Assembly: GCA_034231615.1 (NCBI GenBank) | Contig: CM067299.1 | Coordinates: 15,730,834-15,794,833, forward strand | Source: Meghimatium bilineatum | Taxonomy: Eukaryota > Mollusca > Gastropoda > Stylommatophora > Philomycidae | Length of the DNA: 64,000 nucleotides | Reading direction: 5' to 3' | Position numbers and translations under genes: made by a program | Notes under the pieces: generated by a model | What the model was told of the DNA's origin: nothing | Database searches by the model: none | The model's input: only the letters and a program-made list of their open reading frames with translations | Shown: one piece after another, positions 40,801-52,228 of the stretch | Numbering within the stretch: position 1 is the first letter of the stretch | How the letters are laid out: every line of letters begins with the position of its first letter

Positions 40801-41945
40801 AGAGACACAAAAGTACTAATTCAGGCAGAAAAGTTTCAGTGTATGCCAAGTCATCCAATGAAGGAAAGATTCCAAAATCTAGCAATGGGACGACTGAAAA
40901 GAAGCAGCTTTATCCATCAAGCTAAACGACTCCGCAGACAACTTACAGACCTACCTGAAGTTGACAGCCCCTTAAGGCCTGTACCAGAACAAACCCCGTG
41001 GAGTGAAAGACATGGAATGCCAATATATATTCAGACCCATGTGAAAGGAATACTAAGCGTGGACGAACAGAACAGTGTGCAGCGAAGGACAGTCACCCTC
41101 AGTTTCCTGGATGAGGAATATCCACAAGATATATGGGTCAGAGTATACACAGATGGGTCAGCACAGAATGCCGTGAGGAATGGAGGTGCAGGTGTATATA
41201 TAGAATATCCACACAAGCCTAGAGATACAGTCAGAACACCGACAGGAAAATTCTGCAATAATTATGATGCAGAAATGCAGGCAATTAGTGTGGCAGCTAA
41301 AAAACTGCTGAACTCCAACTCTGACCTACAGCCTGTGGTATTCCTGACAGATGCAAGGTCAGTGCTTCAAGCTCTCCAGTCTGAAAAACTAACAGACTTG
41401 AAAAAACTACTTAGCGAATTGTCTTACCAGTATAGGGTAACCATGCAGTGGATACCCTCTCACTGTGGAATACCAGGAAATGAAAAAGCAGACCAACTGG
41501 CTAAAGAAGGTGCTGCCGAAGACCAACCAGATATACCAATCACCTACCATCAGAAAAAACAGATGATCAAGTCAATAAGAAAGCCACAAACACCAACACA
41601 AGATGACTATCATATTATGAACAGACCAGAACAAGTTATAATTCTACGTCTCAGAACAGGACACAACCGACTCCGCAGTCACATGTATACAAAGTTCAAG
41701 ATTGGCAACACAGCCATGTGTACATGTGGACAGGCAGCACAGAGTGCCAAACATATACTTCAAGAGTGTTCTGAGCATGAAACGCTGAGGCAGACATATT
41801 GGTCAGAGGAAACAACACTGGAATCAAAACTCTATGGGACACTGTATGAACTACAAAAGACAGTGAGTTTTATTAAGGAGACAGAATTACAAATATAGAC
41901 ATGTTTCAAGTGAACGAAAGAAGAAGAAGAAGACGAAGAAGAAGA
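37878..41945 (+). mobile_element. Complete-looking LINE (I/jockey group with RNase H) with 12-bp target-site duplication
   Basis: The element starts at CCCCATC, which can pair with GATGGGG at 37907-37913, has a leader of about 196 nt, one long ORF, a very short 3' UTR and a GAA-rich tail. The 12-mer atattcaatagt occurs on both sides (37866-37877 and 41946-41957), as expected of target-primed insertion. No ORF1/gag lies before the ORF. The insertion site is next to an older minus-strand LINE fragment. An open frame, perfect target duplication and full domain set suggest a young insertion. Confidence 0.93.
38074..41898 (+). CDS. LINE polyprotein: AP-endonuclease, reverse transcriptase, RNase H, Cys/His tail
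   Basis: The protein nicks target DNA, copies its own RNA at the nick and degrades the RNA strand. Counting from an upstream TTG at 38047, the endonuclease spans about 75-290 (IMHWNAEG, QETH near 113, GDFNSHS near 200, GSDHRPVF near 276). RT spans about 500-800 (NYRPISLTS, AGFRQRYST, AWIDLRKAFDKVW, GVPQGGVLSP, catalytic YADD near 735, TYLGVTF). RNase H spans about 1030-1165 ([36 protein letters not shown]). A CTCG...HILQEC motif near 1225-1240 is a likely zinc-binding tail. The first in-frame ATG is at 38074, giving 1274 residues. The frame is open upstream to 37981 without an ATG, so non-ATG initiation is possible. All catalytic motifs look intact. Confidence 0.93.
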   Translation: MSASNKRYGACPVADVQAGTVPGPIPRKGPTSVTGSPSQLPRGARRQGNRATGQTNKRPIKIMHWNAEGVNSKRDGYSKKLELENVLSEEQVNICCIQETHLSSDIAFKIRGYQCYRSDRKDRRKGGILTLVKNNISACQLEVYMDGAEYQMLHLKTDSAEFHLLNYYCPNDKPLALDTIPDKERLMVCGDFNSHSQSWGYDHIDKRGEELESWQDENNLILINQPADSPTFYSRAWHTTSTPDLAFYSPGLEWNITRIVGKQLGGSDHRPVFLEIHNEYTKDSSTLTRWNYKRADWKMYQHLTSVLAKDMNLDKDINRAVSEFNRCILHAASKTIPRGARKNYKPYWNDELEKLQNEMETSRKQAENRPSQEHHNKYQQTKAKFQRAKLQARRNSWKEKTESLNLERDTRKLWKLVKQLNDEGTGRNTRITLYKDKNILTGKHAADYFADSFAEDNNIKVSPDKQQEVRENQQNIGQDEPIPEVMEAPITMRELEHAISKLKMKKSPGADGVSNEMIRNLGIAARAKLLQIFNTSWSTGNVPQAWREAIMIPLLKSGKDGNTVSNYRPISLTSCLCKTMERIINLRMQWYLESENLLVSQQAGFRQRYSTEDQATYLSQEIEDAFQDKKLVLAAWIDLRKAFDKVWKEGLLKKLRNCRVSSRMYKWVKAYLHNRRARVQLDGRKSKKVLLRHGVPQGGVLSPTLFLVYINDLVAELPHGIKVAMYADDLVIWCTEEHATVATKQIQRAIDAITLWANRWCVSINTDKCSTTLFTLSPKQKAGHIKIDGELLKEDKQPTYLGVTFDDKLTWKQHINKATTKARRKLAILRKLSGTTWGASGNILSKVYQQGIRPHLEYGSAAWCPASNTTLQDLDKVQNQALRIMLGAMKSTPIAEMQKMGRMQTLGERRDTKVLIQAEKFQCMPSHPMKERFQNLAMGRLKRSSFIHQAKRLRRQLTDLPEVDSPLRPVPEQTPWSERHGMPIYIQTHVKGILSVDEQNSVQRRTVTLSFLDEEYPQDIWVRVYTDGSAQNAVRNGGAGVYIEYPHKPRDTVRTPTGKFCNNYDAEMQAISVAAKKLLNSNSDLQPVVFLTDARSVLQALQSEKLTDLKKLLSELSYQYRVTMQWIPSHCGIPGNEKADQLAKEGAAEDQPDIPITYHQKKQMIKSIRKPQTPTQDDYHIMNRPEQVIILRLRTGHNRLRSHMYTKFKIGNTAMCTCGQAAQSAKHILQECSEHETLRQTYWSEETTLESKLYGTLYELQKTVSFIKETELQI

Positions 41946-41957
41946 ATATTCAATAGT
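41946..41957. repeat. Right target-site duplication of the LINE
   Basis: Exact copy of 37866-37877, directly after the GAA-rich tail. It marks the 3' boundary of the element. Confidence 0.88.
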
Positions 41958-42079
41958 TTGTGGATACAACTCATACGAAACGTGTTTAGCCTCGTATGTG
42001 GATTGGGTAAGATGTCCACATTTCTTATCCATACATGTATCTATTGTGCCGTGACACGCGATATTACAAACCTCCTAGC

Positions 42080-42260
42080 TTAATTCATTTGGACCCCGTT
42101 CGTTACGTTTTTGATTATTGTTGGACATTTAATTAGTCGCTATTACATACTTGCAGTAGCATACCAAAAATAGCCAAGGTCAACCAATAGATTTTACGCA
42201 AATCGAAGACTAGTTTATGTTTACGTTTCAGATGGCAGGTCTCCGTATAGTCCAACAATA
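42080..42260. mobile_element. MITE family C, subtype b
   Basis: Shares tcgttacgtttttgattatt, gtcgctatt, accaatagattttacgc and tttatgtttacgttt with 16764-16925. Confidence 0.65.
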
Positions 42261-42542
42261 ATAAAAAATATATATGCTGACGGTCGCGGCTGAGCATACA
42301 GGACTGATCATAGTTTTGGTGTTCGGCTTCACTTCTGAGTATTTCCAAGACCTCACTGTCAGATTGCCAAAGGTCGTAGACTTTCCTAAGCAAATGTTAA
42401 TCTCTTCATCAAACCAGGAGAATTAATATGAAAACAGTGACAAATATTGGTTAGAGATATATGAAACAGATGAGAAACACAAAACATATTCATAAGATAA
42501 TGTTGTCAGACTATATGAATAAATTATATGTACACAAAATAT

Positions 42543-42870
42543 GTACTATACGAAACTACAGTAAACCATTAAACTATTGTTTAACTGAAATCACGAGATA
42601 AATTCAGTATACGAAACTACAGTAAACCATTAAACTATTGTTTCACTGAAATCACGAGATAAATTAAGTATAAGAAACTACAGTAAACCATTAAACTATT
42701 GTTTCACTGAAATCACGAGATAAATTAAGTATAAGAAACTACAGTAAACCATTAAACTATTGTTTCACTGAAATAGCGAGATAAATTAAGTATAAGAAAC
42801 TACAGTAAACCATTAAACTATTGTTTAACTGAAATCACGAAATAAATTCAGTATACGAAATTACGCGTAT
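42543..42870. repeat. Minisatellite, 60-bp unit, 5 copies
   Basis: Unit tacgaaactacagtaaacca plus ttaaactattgtttaactga and aatcacgagataaattcagta. Very uniform. Confidence 0.95.
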
Positions 42871-43055
42871 ATGTATGAGAGATAAAATGTAAGCCTATTA
42901 TAAAGTCATTATTATTGTGAGAAATTGAGAACAATTATTATTGCCAGAAATAATATGAAATTATTGCTACATGTGGAATTTGAAAGGAGCAAATATCAGC
43001 ATTGCTTTGACCTAACATGTGTGCAGTGAGAGGAGAGGAAAGAGATTTTGTGAGG

Positions 43056-43190
43056 GAAGGGGGGGGGGGGGGTAGCTGTACCATCCTATATGTCAAAGTG
43101 ACACACAATCCGTGCTAAATTTAGATACGACGGGCCTAGAGACACAGATATCGATGCATATCTTTAAACTGAAAAATATCGCAATTCCTG
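43056..43190 (+). mobile_element. SINE family B, central fragment
   Basis: A G-run of 13 is followed by tagctgtaccatcctatatg, gtcaaagtgacacac and acacagatatcgatgcat, the middle of SINE B. Confidence 0.5.
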
Positions 43191-43194
43191 TCTT

Positions 43195-43785
43195 TTTCTT
43201 AGATCGTGGCAACAAAACAGAAAAGTGGGAATGAACACAGAAGAACAATTTCTAATATATATATATATATGGATTTTCTAGTAAGAAAAATATGGAATGT
43301 ATGGTAATATTATAATAGTAATATGGAATTTTCGTTTTGCAAATATGGAAATTTTCGCGTGGAAAAAAAATAATATTGATTTAATAAAAAAAAAATATGG
43401 AATTTCTTGTAAGTGAAATTTGAATATTTTTGGTAAGAGAAATGTGAAAGTTGTGCAGTGAGAGAAAAACATGAAATATTGGTCATAGAAATAAAAATAA
43501 ATGATTCGTCCCCAGAGAATATCCTATAATATTGTTATGAGAAAAAGTCAGCAAATATTAGCGAGAAAACAAAGTTTAATTATTGGGAAAACATTTATTT
43601 GAAATTATTTGTGAAAAGAAAAGTAATAAAATTGTTGTAAGAAAAAAAAAGAATTATTAGTATGAGGAAACTAATTTAAACGTTTGGGAGGAAAGAATTT
43701 GAAATTATTGGTTGAAAAACTATAAAATGATTAATGATAATAAGAAAAAAAAGGGAAATTATTAGTAAGAAAAAGAGTACTTGAA
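43195..43785. other. Purine-rich AT stretch, no gene
   Basis: Loose repetition of gagaaaatatggaattt-type words and a TA run at 43255-43269; probably an old degraded array. Confidence 0.45.
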
Positions 43786-43789
43786 ATTA

Positions 43790-44260
43790 TTGGTAGGAGA
43801 CAATATGAAATTGTTGTTGAGAGAATAACGTATGAAAAAAATGTTGATAAACTATAATACGAAAATATTGTTGAGAGAATAGCATATGGAAATATTGTTG
43901 AGAGAATAACATATGGAAATATTGTTGAGAGAGTAACATATGGAAATGTTGTTGAGAGAATAATATATGGAAATATTGTTGATAAACTAAAATACGAAAA
44001 TATTGTTGAGAGAATAACATATGGAAATATTGTTGAGAGAATAACATATAGAAATATTGTTGAGAGAATAACATATAGAAATATTGTTGAGAGAATAACA
44101 TATAGAAATATTGTTGAGAGAATAACATATAGAAATATTGTTGAGAACTACAAATTTCAATTAATGTTGAGAGAAAAGATATGAAACAATTGTTGAGAGA
44201 ATAAACAATTAAATTTTTGTTGAGATACTAAAATACGAAAATATTGTTGAGCAAATGCAT
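43790..44260. repeat. Minisatellite, about 27-bp unit, about 15 copies
   Basis: Unit gaaatattgttgagagaata plus acatatg. Variants with gataaactaaaatac recur twice. Confidence 0.93.
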
Positions 44261-44394
44261 TATTGATTAGAAATAATATGACATTATTGGTTGGACACTA
44301 AATATAAAATTATTGGTATGATAACAAAACAAATTATGGATTTAATTCATCATTTATATGTACAAATAAATATGTATTACTATGAGTAAATTGT

Positions 44395-44465
44395 TTATTG
44401 GTACAATGATTGATTTATTGGTACAGTGATTGATTTATTGGTACAATGATTGATTTCTTGGTACA
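44395..44465. repeat. Short tandem repeat, 23-bp unit, 3 copies
   Basis: Unit ttattggtacaatgattgat. Confidence 0.88.
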
Positions 44466-44469
44466 TGTA

Positions 44470-45160
44470 AGTATTAATAGGTGGCAGAAATAATATATAA
44501 TGTTTGAATAGTCTGTTCTTCAGCCTTGTTGTTATTTAAATGTTGGAGAGAAGTGTAGCATTGTTTAGTTCTAAGTAATATCAGTTTCCAACGTCCGTAG
44601 ACTTTTGGTGAAAACCTTCTGAAGATGCTAATTTTGCCGCTGTTCTGAGAAATATTTTTCAAACAGATCATAATTCTACACCTTGTTGTTCTTGTATGTT
44701 AGATAATTTCGCCTCAAACAATGAGTAGGCAAAGTTCTGGCTAACACTGGCCGCCCCCAAACAATTTTTATTGGTCCACTACGGTGATGTAAAATGATTA
44801 TATGTATTATAGCTGATAAGCTCTGAAAATATCAAATCACAAGCTATCGAAGACAAGCTGCAAACCACCGAAAATTGGAAAAATCAAGAACTGACTATTG
44901 GCTCTCCCTGTCAGAGCAGACATTATACAAAGTAAACTTACTAGATGACATGTCAATATAGCGAGGTTTTCCTCTTGTAAAAATCCCGCAGCAATAGCAA
45001 TATGTTATCTATACAATAACGTTTCTCTTTATGGTGCACAATTCAGCGCAGATGAGCTCCAGTACAGACCACGGTTCTAGTGCCCAACGTGTGTGACGCC
45101 CCTGATATGCACAAGAGATGCACGCGAAGTGTGGTGGAACAAACTACAACTATTTGCAAC
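44470..45160. other. No gene recognised
   Basis: Unique-looking sequence with no family match in any frame. Confidence 0.45.
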
Positions 45161-45164
45161 ACGT

Positions 45165-46232
45165 ATAAATATGCTGGAGGAGCTTAGAAACATGTTAATC
45201 CGGCATAAATAGCACAGACACATGTTAATCCGGCATAAATAGCACAGAAACATGTTAATCCGGCATAAATAGCCCAGAAACATGATAATCCGGCATAAAT
45301 AGCACAGAAACATGTTAATCCGGCATAAATAGCACAGAAACATGTTAATCCGGCATAAATAGCACAGAAACATGTTAATCCGGCATAAGTAGCTTAGATA
45401 AATGTTAATCCGGCATAAATAGCTTAGAAACATGTTAGTCCGGCATAAATAGCACAGAAATATGTTAATCCGGCATAAATAGCTTAGAAACTTGTTAATC
45501 CGGCATAAATAGCACAGAAACATGTTAATCCGGCATAAGTAGCTTAGATAAATGTTAATCCGGCATAAATAGCTTAGAAACATGTTAATCCGGCATAAGT
45601 AGCACAGAAACATGTTAATTCAGCATAAATAGCTTAGACGCATGTTAATCCGGCATAAATAGCTTAGAAACATGTTAATCTGGCATAAATAGCACAGAAA
45701 CATGTTAATCCGGCATAAATAGCTTAGAAACATGTTAGTCCGGCATAAATAGCACAGAAAAATGTTAATCCGGCATAAATAGCTTAGAAACTTGTTAATC
45801 CGGCATAAATAGCACAGAAACATGTTAATCCGGCATAAGTAGCTTAGATAAATGTTAATCCGGCATAAATAGCTTAGAAACATGTTAATCCGGCATAAAT
45901 AGCTTAGAAACATGTTAATCCGGCATAAGTAGCACAGAAACATGTTAATTCAGCATAAATAGCTTAGAAACATGTTAATCCGGCATAAGTAGCACAGAAA
46001 CATGTTAATCTGGCATAAATAGCTCAGAAACATGTTAATCCGGTATAAATAGCTTAGAAACATGTTAATCCGGCATAAGTAGCACAGAAACATGTTAATC
46101 TGGCATAAATAGCTTAGAAACATGTTAATCTGGCATAAATAGCCCAGAAACATGTTAATCCGACATAAATAGCACACAAACATGTTAATCTTGCATAAAT
46201 AGTTCAGAAACATGTTAGTCCGGCATAATTGA
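45165..46232. repeat. 30-bp minisatellite, about 35 copies, with higher-order structure
   Basis: Unit agcacagaaacatgttaatc plus cggcataaat, exact 30-bp period. Variant units (agcttag, ataaatg, cttgtt, agtccgg) recur in the same order at 45421-45630 and 45721-45960, so a block of 7-8 units was duplicated. Long minus-strand frames (MFLCYLCRIN) are a by-product of a period divisible by three. Confidence 0.96.
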
Positions 46233-46239
46233 AGTGTCC

Positions 46240-46500
46240 TTTTAAAGGGAAGTGGATGCATTTCTGGCTGTCCTACCTCTCCCAGTGACCATGATCAAGA
46301 AGTTTGTTTTGTACACATCTAAGATGAAGAGTTACTTGAAAGGGAAGCTGAAGCCTACTTCTACACGATGCGAAAGGATAGAAAAGCCACAAAACAATTT
46401 TTTTTTTAAAACCACATTTCACGTCCCTAACAATCTTCTGAGTGTGAAATCAAGTTCTAGAGAAAACAGAAATGAGCATTGCACATAGGAAATAATGTCA
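46240..46500. other. No gene recognised
   Basis: The ORF at 46252-46488 is Lys/Ser/Thr-rich and matches no family. Confidence 0.35.
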
Positions 46501-46502
46501 AT

Positions 46503-46665
46503 CGTTTGTAATTCATGGGGACCCAAACATAGGGACTAGTAATCACTAGTTTGTAATTTATGGGACCCAAACATACGAAGTAGTAATAAATATTTGTGTA
46601 ATTCATGGGTACCTAAAAATAGAAAGTAGAAGTCTAACGTTTGTAATTCTTGGGGACCAAACAAC
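46503..46665. repeat. Degenerate repeat, about 57-bp unit, 3 copies
   Basis: Recurring gtttgtaattcatggggacc and caaacatagg..agtagtaat. Confidence 0.75.
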
Positions 46666-46669
46666 AACA

Positions 46670-48030
46670 ATAAAGCAAGAAAACAAACAATACAAAATAT
46701 TGTTACAACAAATATTGAATATAAAAAAATGTATTAATGCAATAAATTAAAAATGTATTAAGGAAATAAATAATAAATATAGAAAATAAATAATGCAAGA
46801 AATAGTAAGCATATACAATGTGTGAAATAATCAATGAATATAGAAACTTTATAATGCAAGAATTAATTATTGCACGAAATTAGGTGTTCAGTACATATTT
46901 AGATATTGTTTGTATTTTATATGTAATTATATGTATAAGTTATATGAGAAATGATAAATATTAAGTATTTATTGATGCACAAAAAATGGGATTTAGAAAT
47001 TATTAGAAGGCCTATAAGAAATGATAAGAATAGGATAATGTTAGCACCAGATACGACGATACGTAATTATATCAGCAGCAATGATAAAAATAGGATAATA
47101 TTAGCACCAGAAGTAAGTGTTACGCACTTTTTCCAGCAACAATGATGAATGAAAAAAAGGAATATAAATGTAATTGCAGAAAAGGCATACATTCGGGAAA
47201 TTATAGAATCGATAAGACAGGTTTCAAATAATCAAGGGGAAGATATGTAGATACAACTTTTGCAAGGTGAGCTAAAGACATTTATTTGTACATGCTATGT
47301 CTTTGTTTTTTCGGGTAATTTGATGATTGTAGGCTGTTAATCTGATAAGAATGAGGAGGAGGGGAATGTTACTTTTTACTTTTTTTTAGCTTTAGATTTA
47401 GATTGCATGTTATATATTCTAAGGAAACCCACAAACTCTTCACGTTTCTGCATACATGATCATAGTATTTTCAGATTTTTTAACATCAGATTGTCCATGT
47501 CTTTACAACCTTTTGTTACCGAAAATTAAAAGTATTATATTCAATAAATGTTTTATTTGTGTTAGAAATCACAAGTCAAGTAAATGTTACATGTTCAAAT
47601 ATATAAAATGTTTTATATGATATATAGATTTATATATTTAAATCTGTAAATCATATTTTTACACTAATTTAATTTCTATAGCATTATTGATTGTTGAAGA
47701 TGAATATAAAAATGAAGTAACACAGTAAACAAAGAGTAAATAAGTGGGTTTGGTATATTTGTCATTAGCCAATAGAAAGCAGAGAAATATACAAGTATTG
47801 TATTTTATCAAAGAGAACTAAATGTTTTTGTACAAATAATACTATTCATTTCAATATATGTTGGTTCTACACTATTTTCTTACCAACTAGAATTGAATGA
47901 GAAGATGTTATACGATAGGTCATGTACAATATACAAATCGATCTGTGGGTATATATATATATGTCAAACCAGCTGAAGAAACCACAGTAGTGTATATAAT
48001 TTTGTTATATTACCATCTAAATATAGAAAA
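46670..48030. other. AT-rich stretch, no gene recognised
   Basis: A two-copy repeat at 46995-47110 (aatgataagaataggataat..ttagcaccag) is the only structure seen. Short TA run at 47950-47961. Confidence 0.45.
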
Positions 48031-48032
48031 TA

Positions 48033-48238
48033 ATTATTTCCCTTGTTATGTTTTTTGAACATATCTTGTTCTGTTTTTGAACATATCTTGTTCTGTTTTT
48101 GAGCATATCTTGTTTTGTTTTTTGAACATATCTTGTTCTGTTTTTTGAGCATATCTTGTTCTGTTTTTGAACATATCTTGTTCTGTTTATGAGCATATCT
48201 TGTTCTGTTTTTGAACATATCTTGTTCTGTTGTTTCTG
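48033..48238. repeat. Minisatellite, 22-bp unit, 9 copies
   Basis: Unit gaacatatcttgttctgttt plus tt. Confidence 0.95.
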
Positions 48239-48239
48239 A

Positions 48240-50590
48240 TACTGCTATTACTCTACCAACACTCAAAATATTCGAAGGTTTAATCATTGCACTTCTACAT
48301 TAATTATAATTAGTTAACATTATAAACTTCCGCTGTACCTGATACTCTAAGGCATTCCCTATTTTAACTGTCGGTGTTAAGGAAAAAAACAAAGTCCTAG
48401 AGACCCAACAAACGTTTGACTTTACACTTCTATATCAATTTAAGTCTGGTGTTCCATACTCCTTGTAGGATATCCATGAGATGGTTAAGTCACCGGTTGT
48501 GATCACAGCCTGAGCTAAAATGGCTTCAGTGCCACACAGAAATATTTAAATTCTTCATAATTATAAAAAAACTTGTAACCTCTTTAAAACTCACCGTCTG
48601 TAGAATTAATGAACCAGATCTGAGACTAACAAATTCAATCACAGAAGTATTTTCAAACTCCTATAAAAATGTGCACTCTTCTCATTCAGTGAGCATTCAC
48701 GCGTACCATTTTCTTAGTCTCTCTACATCCTCAGAGGCGGAGCTTAACTCTCATTTATCCTTGTAATGAAATGACAGACATGACCTGAATACGGTGTGAT
48801 CAAAGAGAGGGGAGTGGACAAAATGATGGACTATGACAACAACAATTCCGAACAGATGCACACACACAAAAAAAAAATTAAAAAAAAACAATCACAGATT
48901 GATAGCTAGCAGGAAACACAGATTTTAAAAAAAAATATGAAATGTTAAAATTAAATTTTCTTTCGCGCTTGAGAACTTCCTGGGTGTTCAGATAGACTGG
49001 CCGTTACGAGAACTTCAGAAACAAATACTACATTTTTAAACAAAAGTTGGTCTTGATGATGTTACTCCTTCACAAGCGAAAATATGAGCCTGGCATCGAT
49101 AGAAGTATGATTGTTTACCAGTCCTCAGAGTGGGTGATGAATCCAATACGGGCTTTAAAAAAAACCTTTTGCAGTGTGAGCAGGAATATAGTAGATCTTG
49201 CAGTAAACTTAAAGAAAGCACATAGGGTGTGACGATGGTAAGAGGATTAAAGTCTGGTATGAAACATGTTATAAAAACGAGAAGAATCCAAGCTGAAAGG
49301 ATCCAGCAAAATAAGAGTAGACAGACATAGCATGACCAGTGCATAGGGCGGACAAGAGAGTGAGCATGATTTAGTGAAGGATGAGGTGATAAAGTGAAGT
49401 AAAATTCCGAAATGTTACGTGAAACGGGTTACTTATCTCAGAATACGTTGCGATCCGGCTTGGAAACTAACATACAAGAAATAGGCATAGTTCATCGCAG
49501 ACCGGGCCAAGTCACAACTCGTGGACATGATGAGATCAAAAGCAGATAAAAGACAAATACCGTAATCGGAACATAAAATAAACACCACATGGATGCCAAA
49601 TAAAGCTTGAAATGATTTACCCGCTGGATAAAACAGGTTGATGGTGAGTCATCAAGGAATACAGTTAAACGTGGATGGAAAAGAAATGTCGATGATTTTC
49701 ATACAGGTGCGATTTTTCCTAGATCTTACAAATGTTTGCAACAAATCAATTTGCTACTTTTCGCAAAACTAACATTTGTCTACAATCAGAATGTAATATT
49801 GAAGTGGCAAAATCAATTCTGTTGAAAGTTGTAAGAGGTGTTGGTTTTACATTTAGAAAATCAGAATGAGATCATAATATAGCAGATATTCTCGATGTAA
49901 TAATTTCTATGATATATTAATCATATAATAAAATACAGTATAGCAAAATAATAATAATAATACAGAGAGAGATTAGATAACTAAAACATGTTATGACCTT
50001 TGCAAGATGTGTTGAAAACATTTGCATGAAACTGAATAATAGTGTTTATTTATCTATTATTTTTCATCTGGTTTTAGTCTATGGCATTTTTTTAGATATT
50101 AATATGCAATAAATGACAATAAGAACCAATAATCTAATATGACCTGTACGGTTAAGCAATATCTGTGTCACCTTTTTTGCGGAATTGTATTGTTAGTCAT
50201 CGTAATATATTAGACATGCTCGCTGAGAAGCCTGAACCAGATGGATAACTACGTGACCCTGACACGAGAAATGTTTTGGGAGATTCCAGCAAGACATAAA
50301 AATATTATTCACTTTATTATAAAAGATATATTTCCAATCAATAATTTAACCTTTTTTTCCCTTTGAATAAAACATATTGATTGTTAGTCATCACAGAGTA
50401 GAGTTAAACAATGTCATACACAACACATTAACTCCTATAACAATGGTAGTCATTGAAACGCAGAACGCAATGTTTTAATCTGTAATTTGCATGAAACAGA
50501 AGCACACAAACTTATTGTTTATTTCATGGCATTCGATAAGACATAATGAAGCATTGTTAAGGAATCTGACGGAACATGCCAAATGTATTT
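48240..50590. other. No gene recognised
   Basis: Mostly AT-rich unique sequence. 49040-49350 is less AT-rich and has open frames on both strands, but none matches a known family. Confidence 0.45.
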
Positions 50591-50594
50591 TTTG

Positions 50595-50690
50595 GTAACG
50601 TATCCTATTCAGGACGTAGCCATCAACCCAGCATTTTTTTACTGTAGTGATTTTCTAGGCAATATAAATATGTTTAGTAGGTTGCCATTG
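50595..50690 (+). repeat. Dispersed repeat, family E
   Basis: Reads caggacgtagccatcaaccc, agcatttttttactgtagtg and ctaggcaatataaatat, matching 33725-33815 in opposite orientation. Confidence 0.65.
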
Positions 50691-50694
50691 CTTT

Positions 50695-51450
50695 CTGAAC
50701 GGATGCACAATTGCCTGTGGCGGGGATCGACTAGGTACCTTGGCCGTCAAAGACGAGTTCTGTACTACCCAGCAATAGAGGCGGAAACCAAATGTATTGT
50801 CTAAAAAAGGCAGTCCCGCACATATTACCTTTTGTTACCTTCAATCTAACGTGACAGGAAGTTGAGTTGTGATACAGTGAAAACTAATATTTTGACAAAA
50901 TATACTGTGAATATTCATAAATATGAAAGAAATTCGCCAATGTGCATACTCCAAGATTCCTGTGAACTTAAGATCATCATTCTTGTAACGTTATCGGTAC
51001 ATTAAGACTATAAAGATTTAATAGAATTCCTGCAATAGTTTACGATAAATTGAATTAGATTGAGGAAACGAACTTTGATACGAACAATAGAAAAAATGTG
51101 TGATATATATGGTAGATTTTTTACATTTATTTTGAATAACTTATTGAAATTGTCTCTGTACTGAGGCCAAGAGAAGTATGCGTCATGAGCCAAGGTGACA
51201 ATTTTTAATACCGTACCCCTTTTCGGTACCATAACTCGATCGATGAAATGAAAATTAAGCTGCTACATGTATTTGTCTAAACGCGCCTAGCTATCGAGCT
51301 AGTAAATGATCGAAGATGTGTGTATTATTCAGCTCCTATAATCTAGCGACTATGACATTTCTCAGCATTCTAAGGACATGCATCATCGTACCCAGTTCAT
51401 GGTGGCTGTATCAATCACAGGGGTATTTGTGTAAACAGCAAGTGACAACA
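50695..51450. other. No gene recognised
   Basis: Small ORFs only, none with family resemblance. Confidence 0.45.
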
Positions 51451-51457
51451 TCTTCTC

Positions 51458-51700
51458 AGTCTGGGGGACTTGCTATCCCACAAAATACGAGGTGAACTTG
51501 AATCCATTCTGGGGACTTGCTATCCCACAAAATACGAGGTGAACTTGAACCCACTCTAGGGAACTTGCTATCCCACAGAATATGAGGTGAACTTGAATCC
51601 ATTCTTGGGACTTGCTATCCCACAAAATACGAGGTGAACTTGAATCCATTCTGGGGACTTGCTATCCCACAAAATACGAGGTGAACTTGAACCAAGACCA
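51458..51700. repeat. Minisatellite, 47-bp unit, 5 copies
   Basis: Unit ggggacttgctatcccacaa plus aatacgaggtgaacttgaat and ccattct. Confidence 0.95.
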
Positions 51701-52025
51701 TATAGTTGTAATAAAGTTCGTAGGTCACGAGGAAGGGTGTTCGCTTATTAAAATCCCCCCTTTCCCCCAACCTTTTCACCGAGAAATGTGTAAGATGACA
51801 ATTATTACTAGTAATCACGCAAACTAATCTAGTATACTCCCATCCCTTGAAAAACTTCACTCCCCCACCAAAAAAGACGTTACCACATGAAACGATGTAA
51901 TTTTCTGTTTATATATATTTTCTCTCCTACTTTCCACAAATTTGTCTATGAACTAGGTTGCATACTGAAAGCACACATACATCCACTTAGGCTTATGTTC
52001 GAATGTGAAATTGTGTCGCTCTTTT
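51701..52025. other. No gene recognised
   Basis: Contains C-runs near 51757-51767 and short frames only. Confidence 0.45.
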
Positions 52026-52027
52026 AA

Positions 52028-52228
52028 CCTTTTTTCTTCCCTTTATCCCAGTTCTTTTTTTCCCCTTTATCCCAGTTCTTTTTTTTCCTTTATCCCAGTT
52101 CTTTTTTCCCCTTTACCCCAGTTCTTTTTTTTCCTTTATCCCAGTTTTTTTTCCTTTATCCCAGTTCTTTTTTTTCCCTTTATCCCAGTTCTGTTTTTTT
52201 CCTTTATCCCAGTTCTTTTGTTTCTCCT
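52028..52228. repeat. Pyrimidine-rich minisatellite, about 22-bp unit, 9 copies
   Basis: Unit cctttatcccagttcttttt with T-run length changes. Confidence 0.93.

Noticed and set aside
45165-46232. CRISPR-like regular 30-bp repeats
   Set aside because: There are no unique spacers between units, and the DNA is clearly eukaryotic.
45077-46261. Minus-strand frames with repeated MFLCYLCRIN
   Set aside because: Period of 30 bp divisible by three; no start context, no unique sequence, and single-base changes break the frames into pieces.
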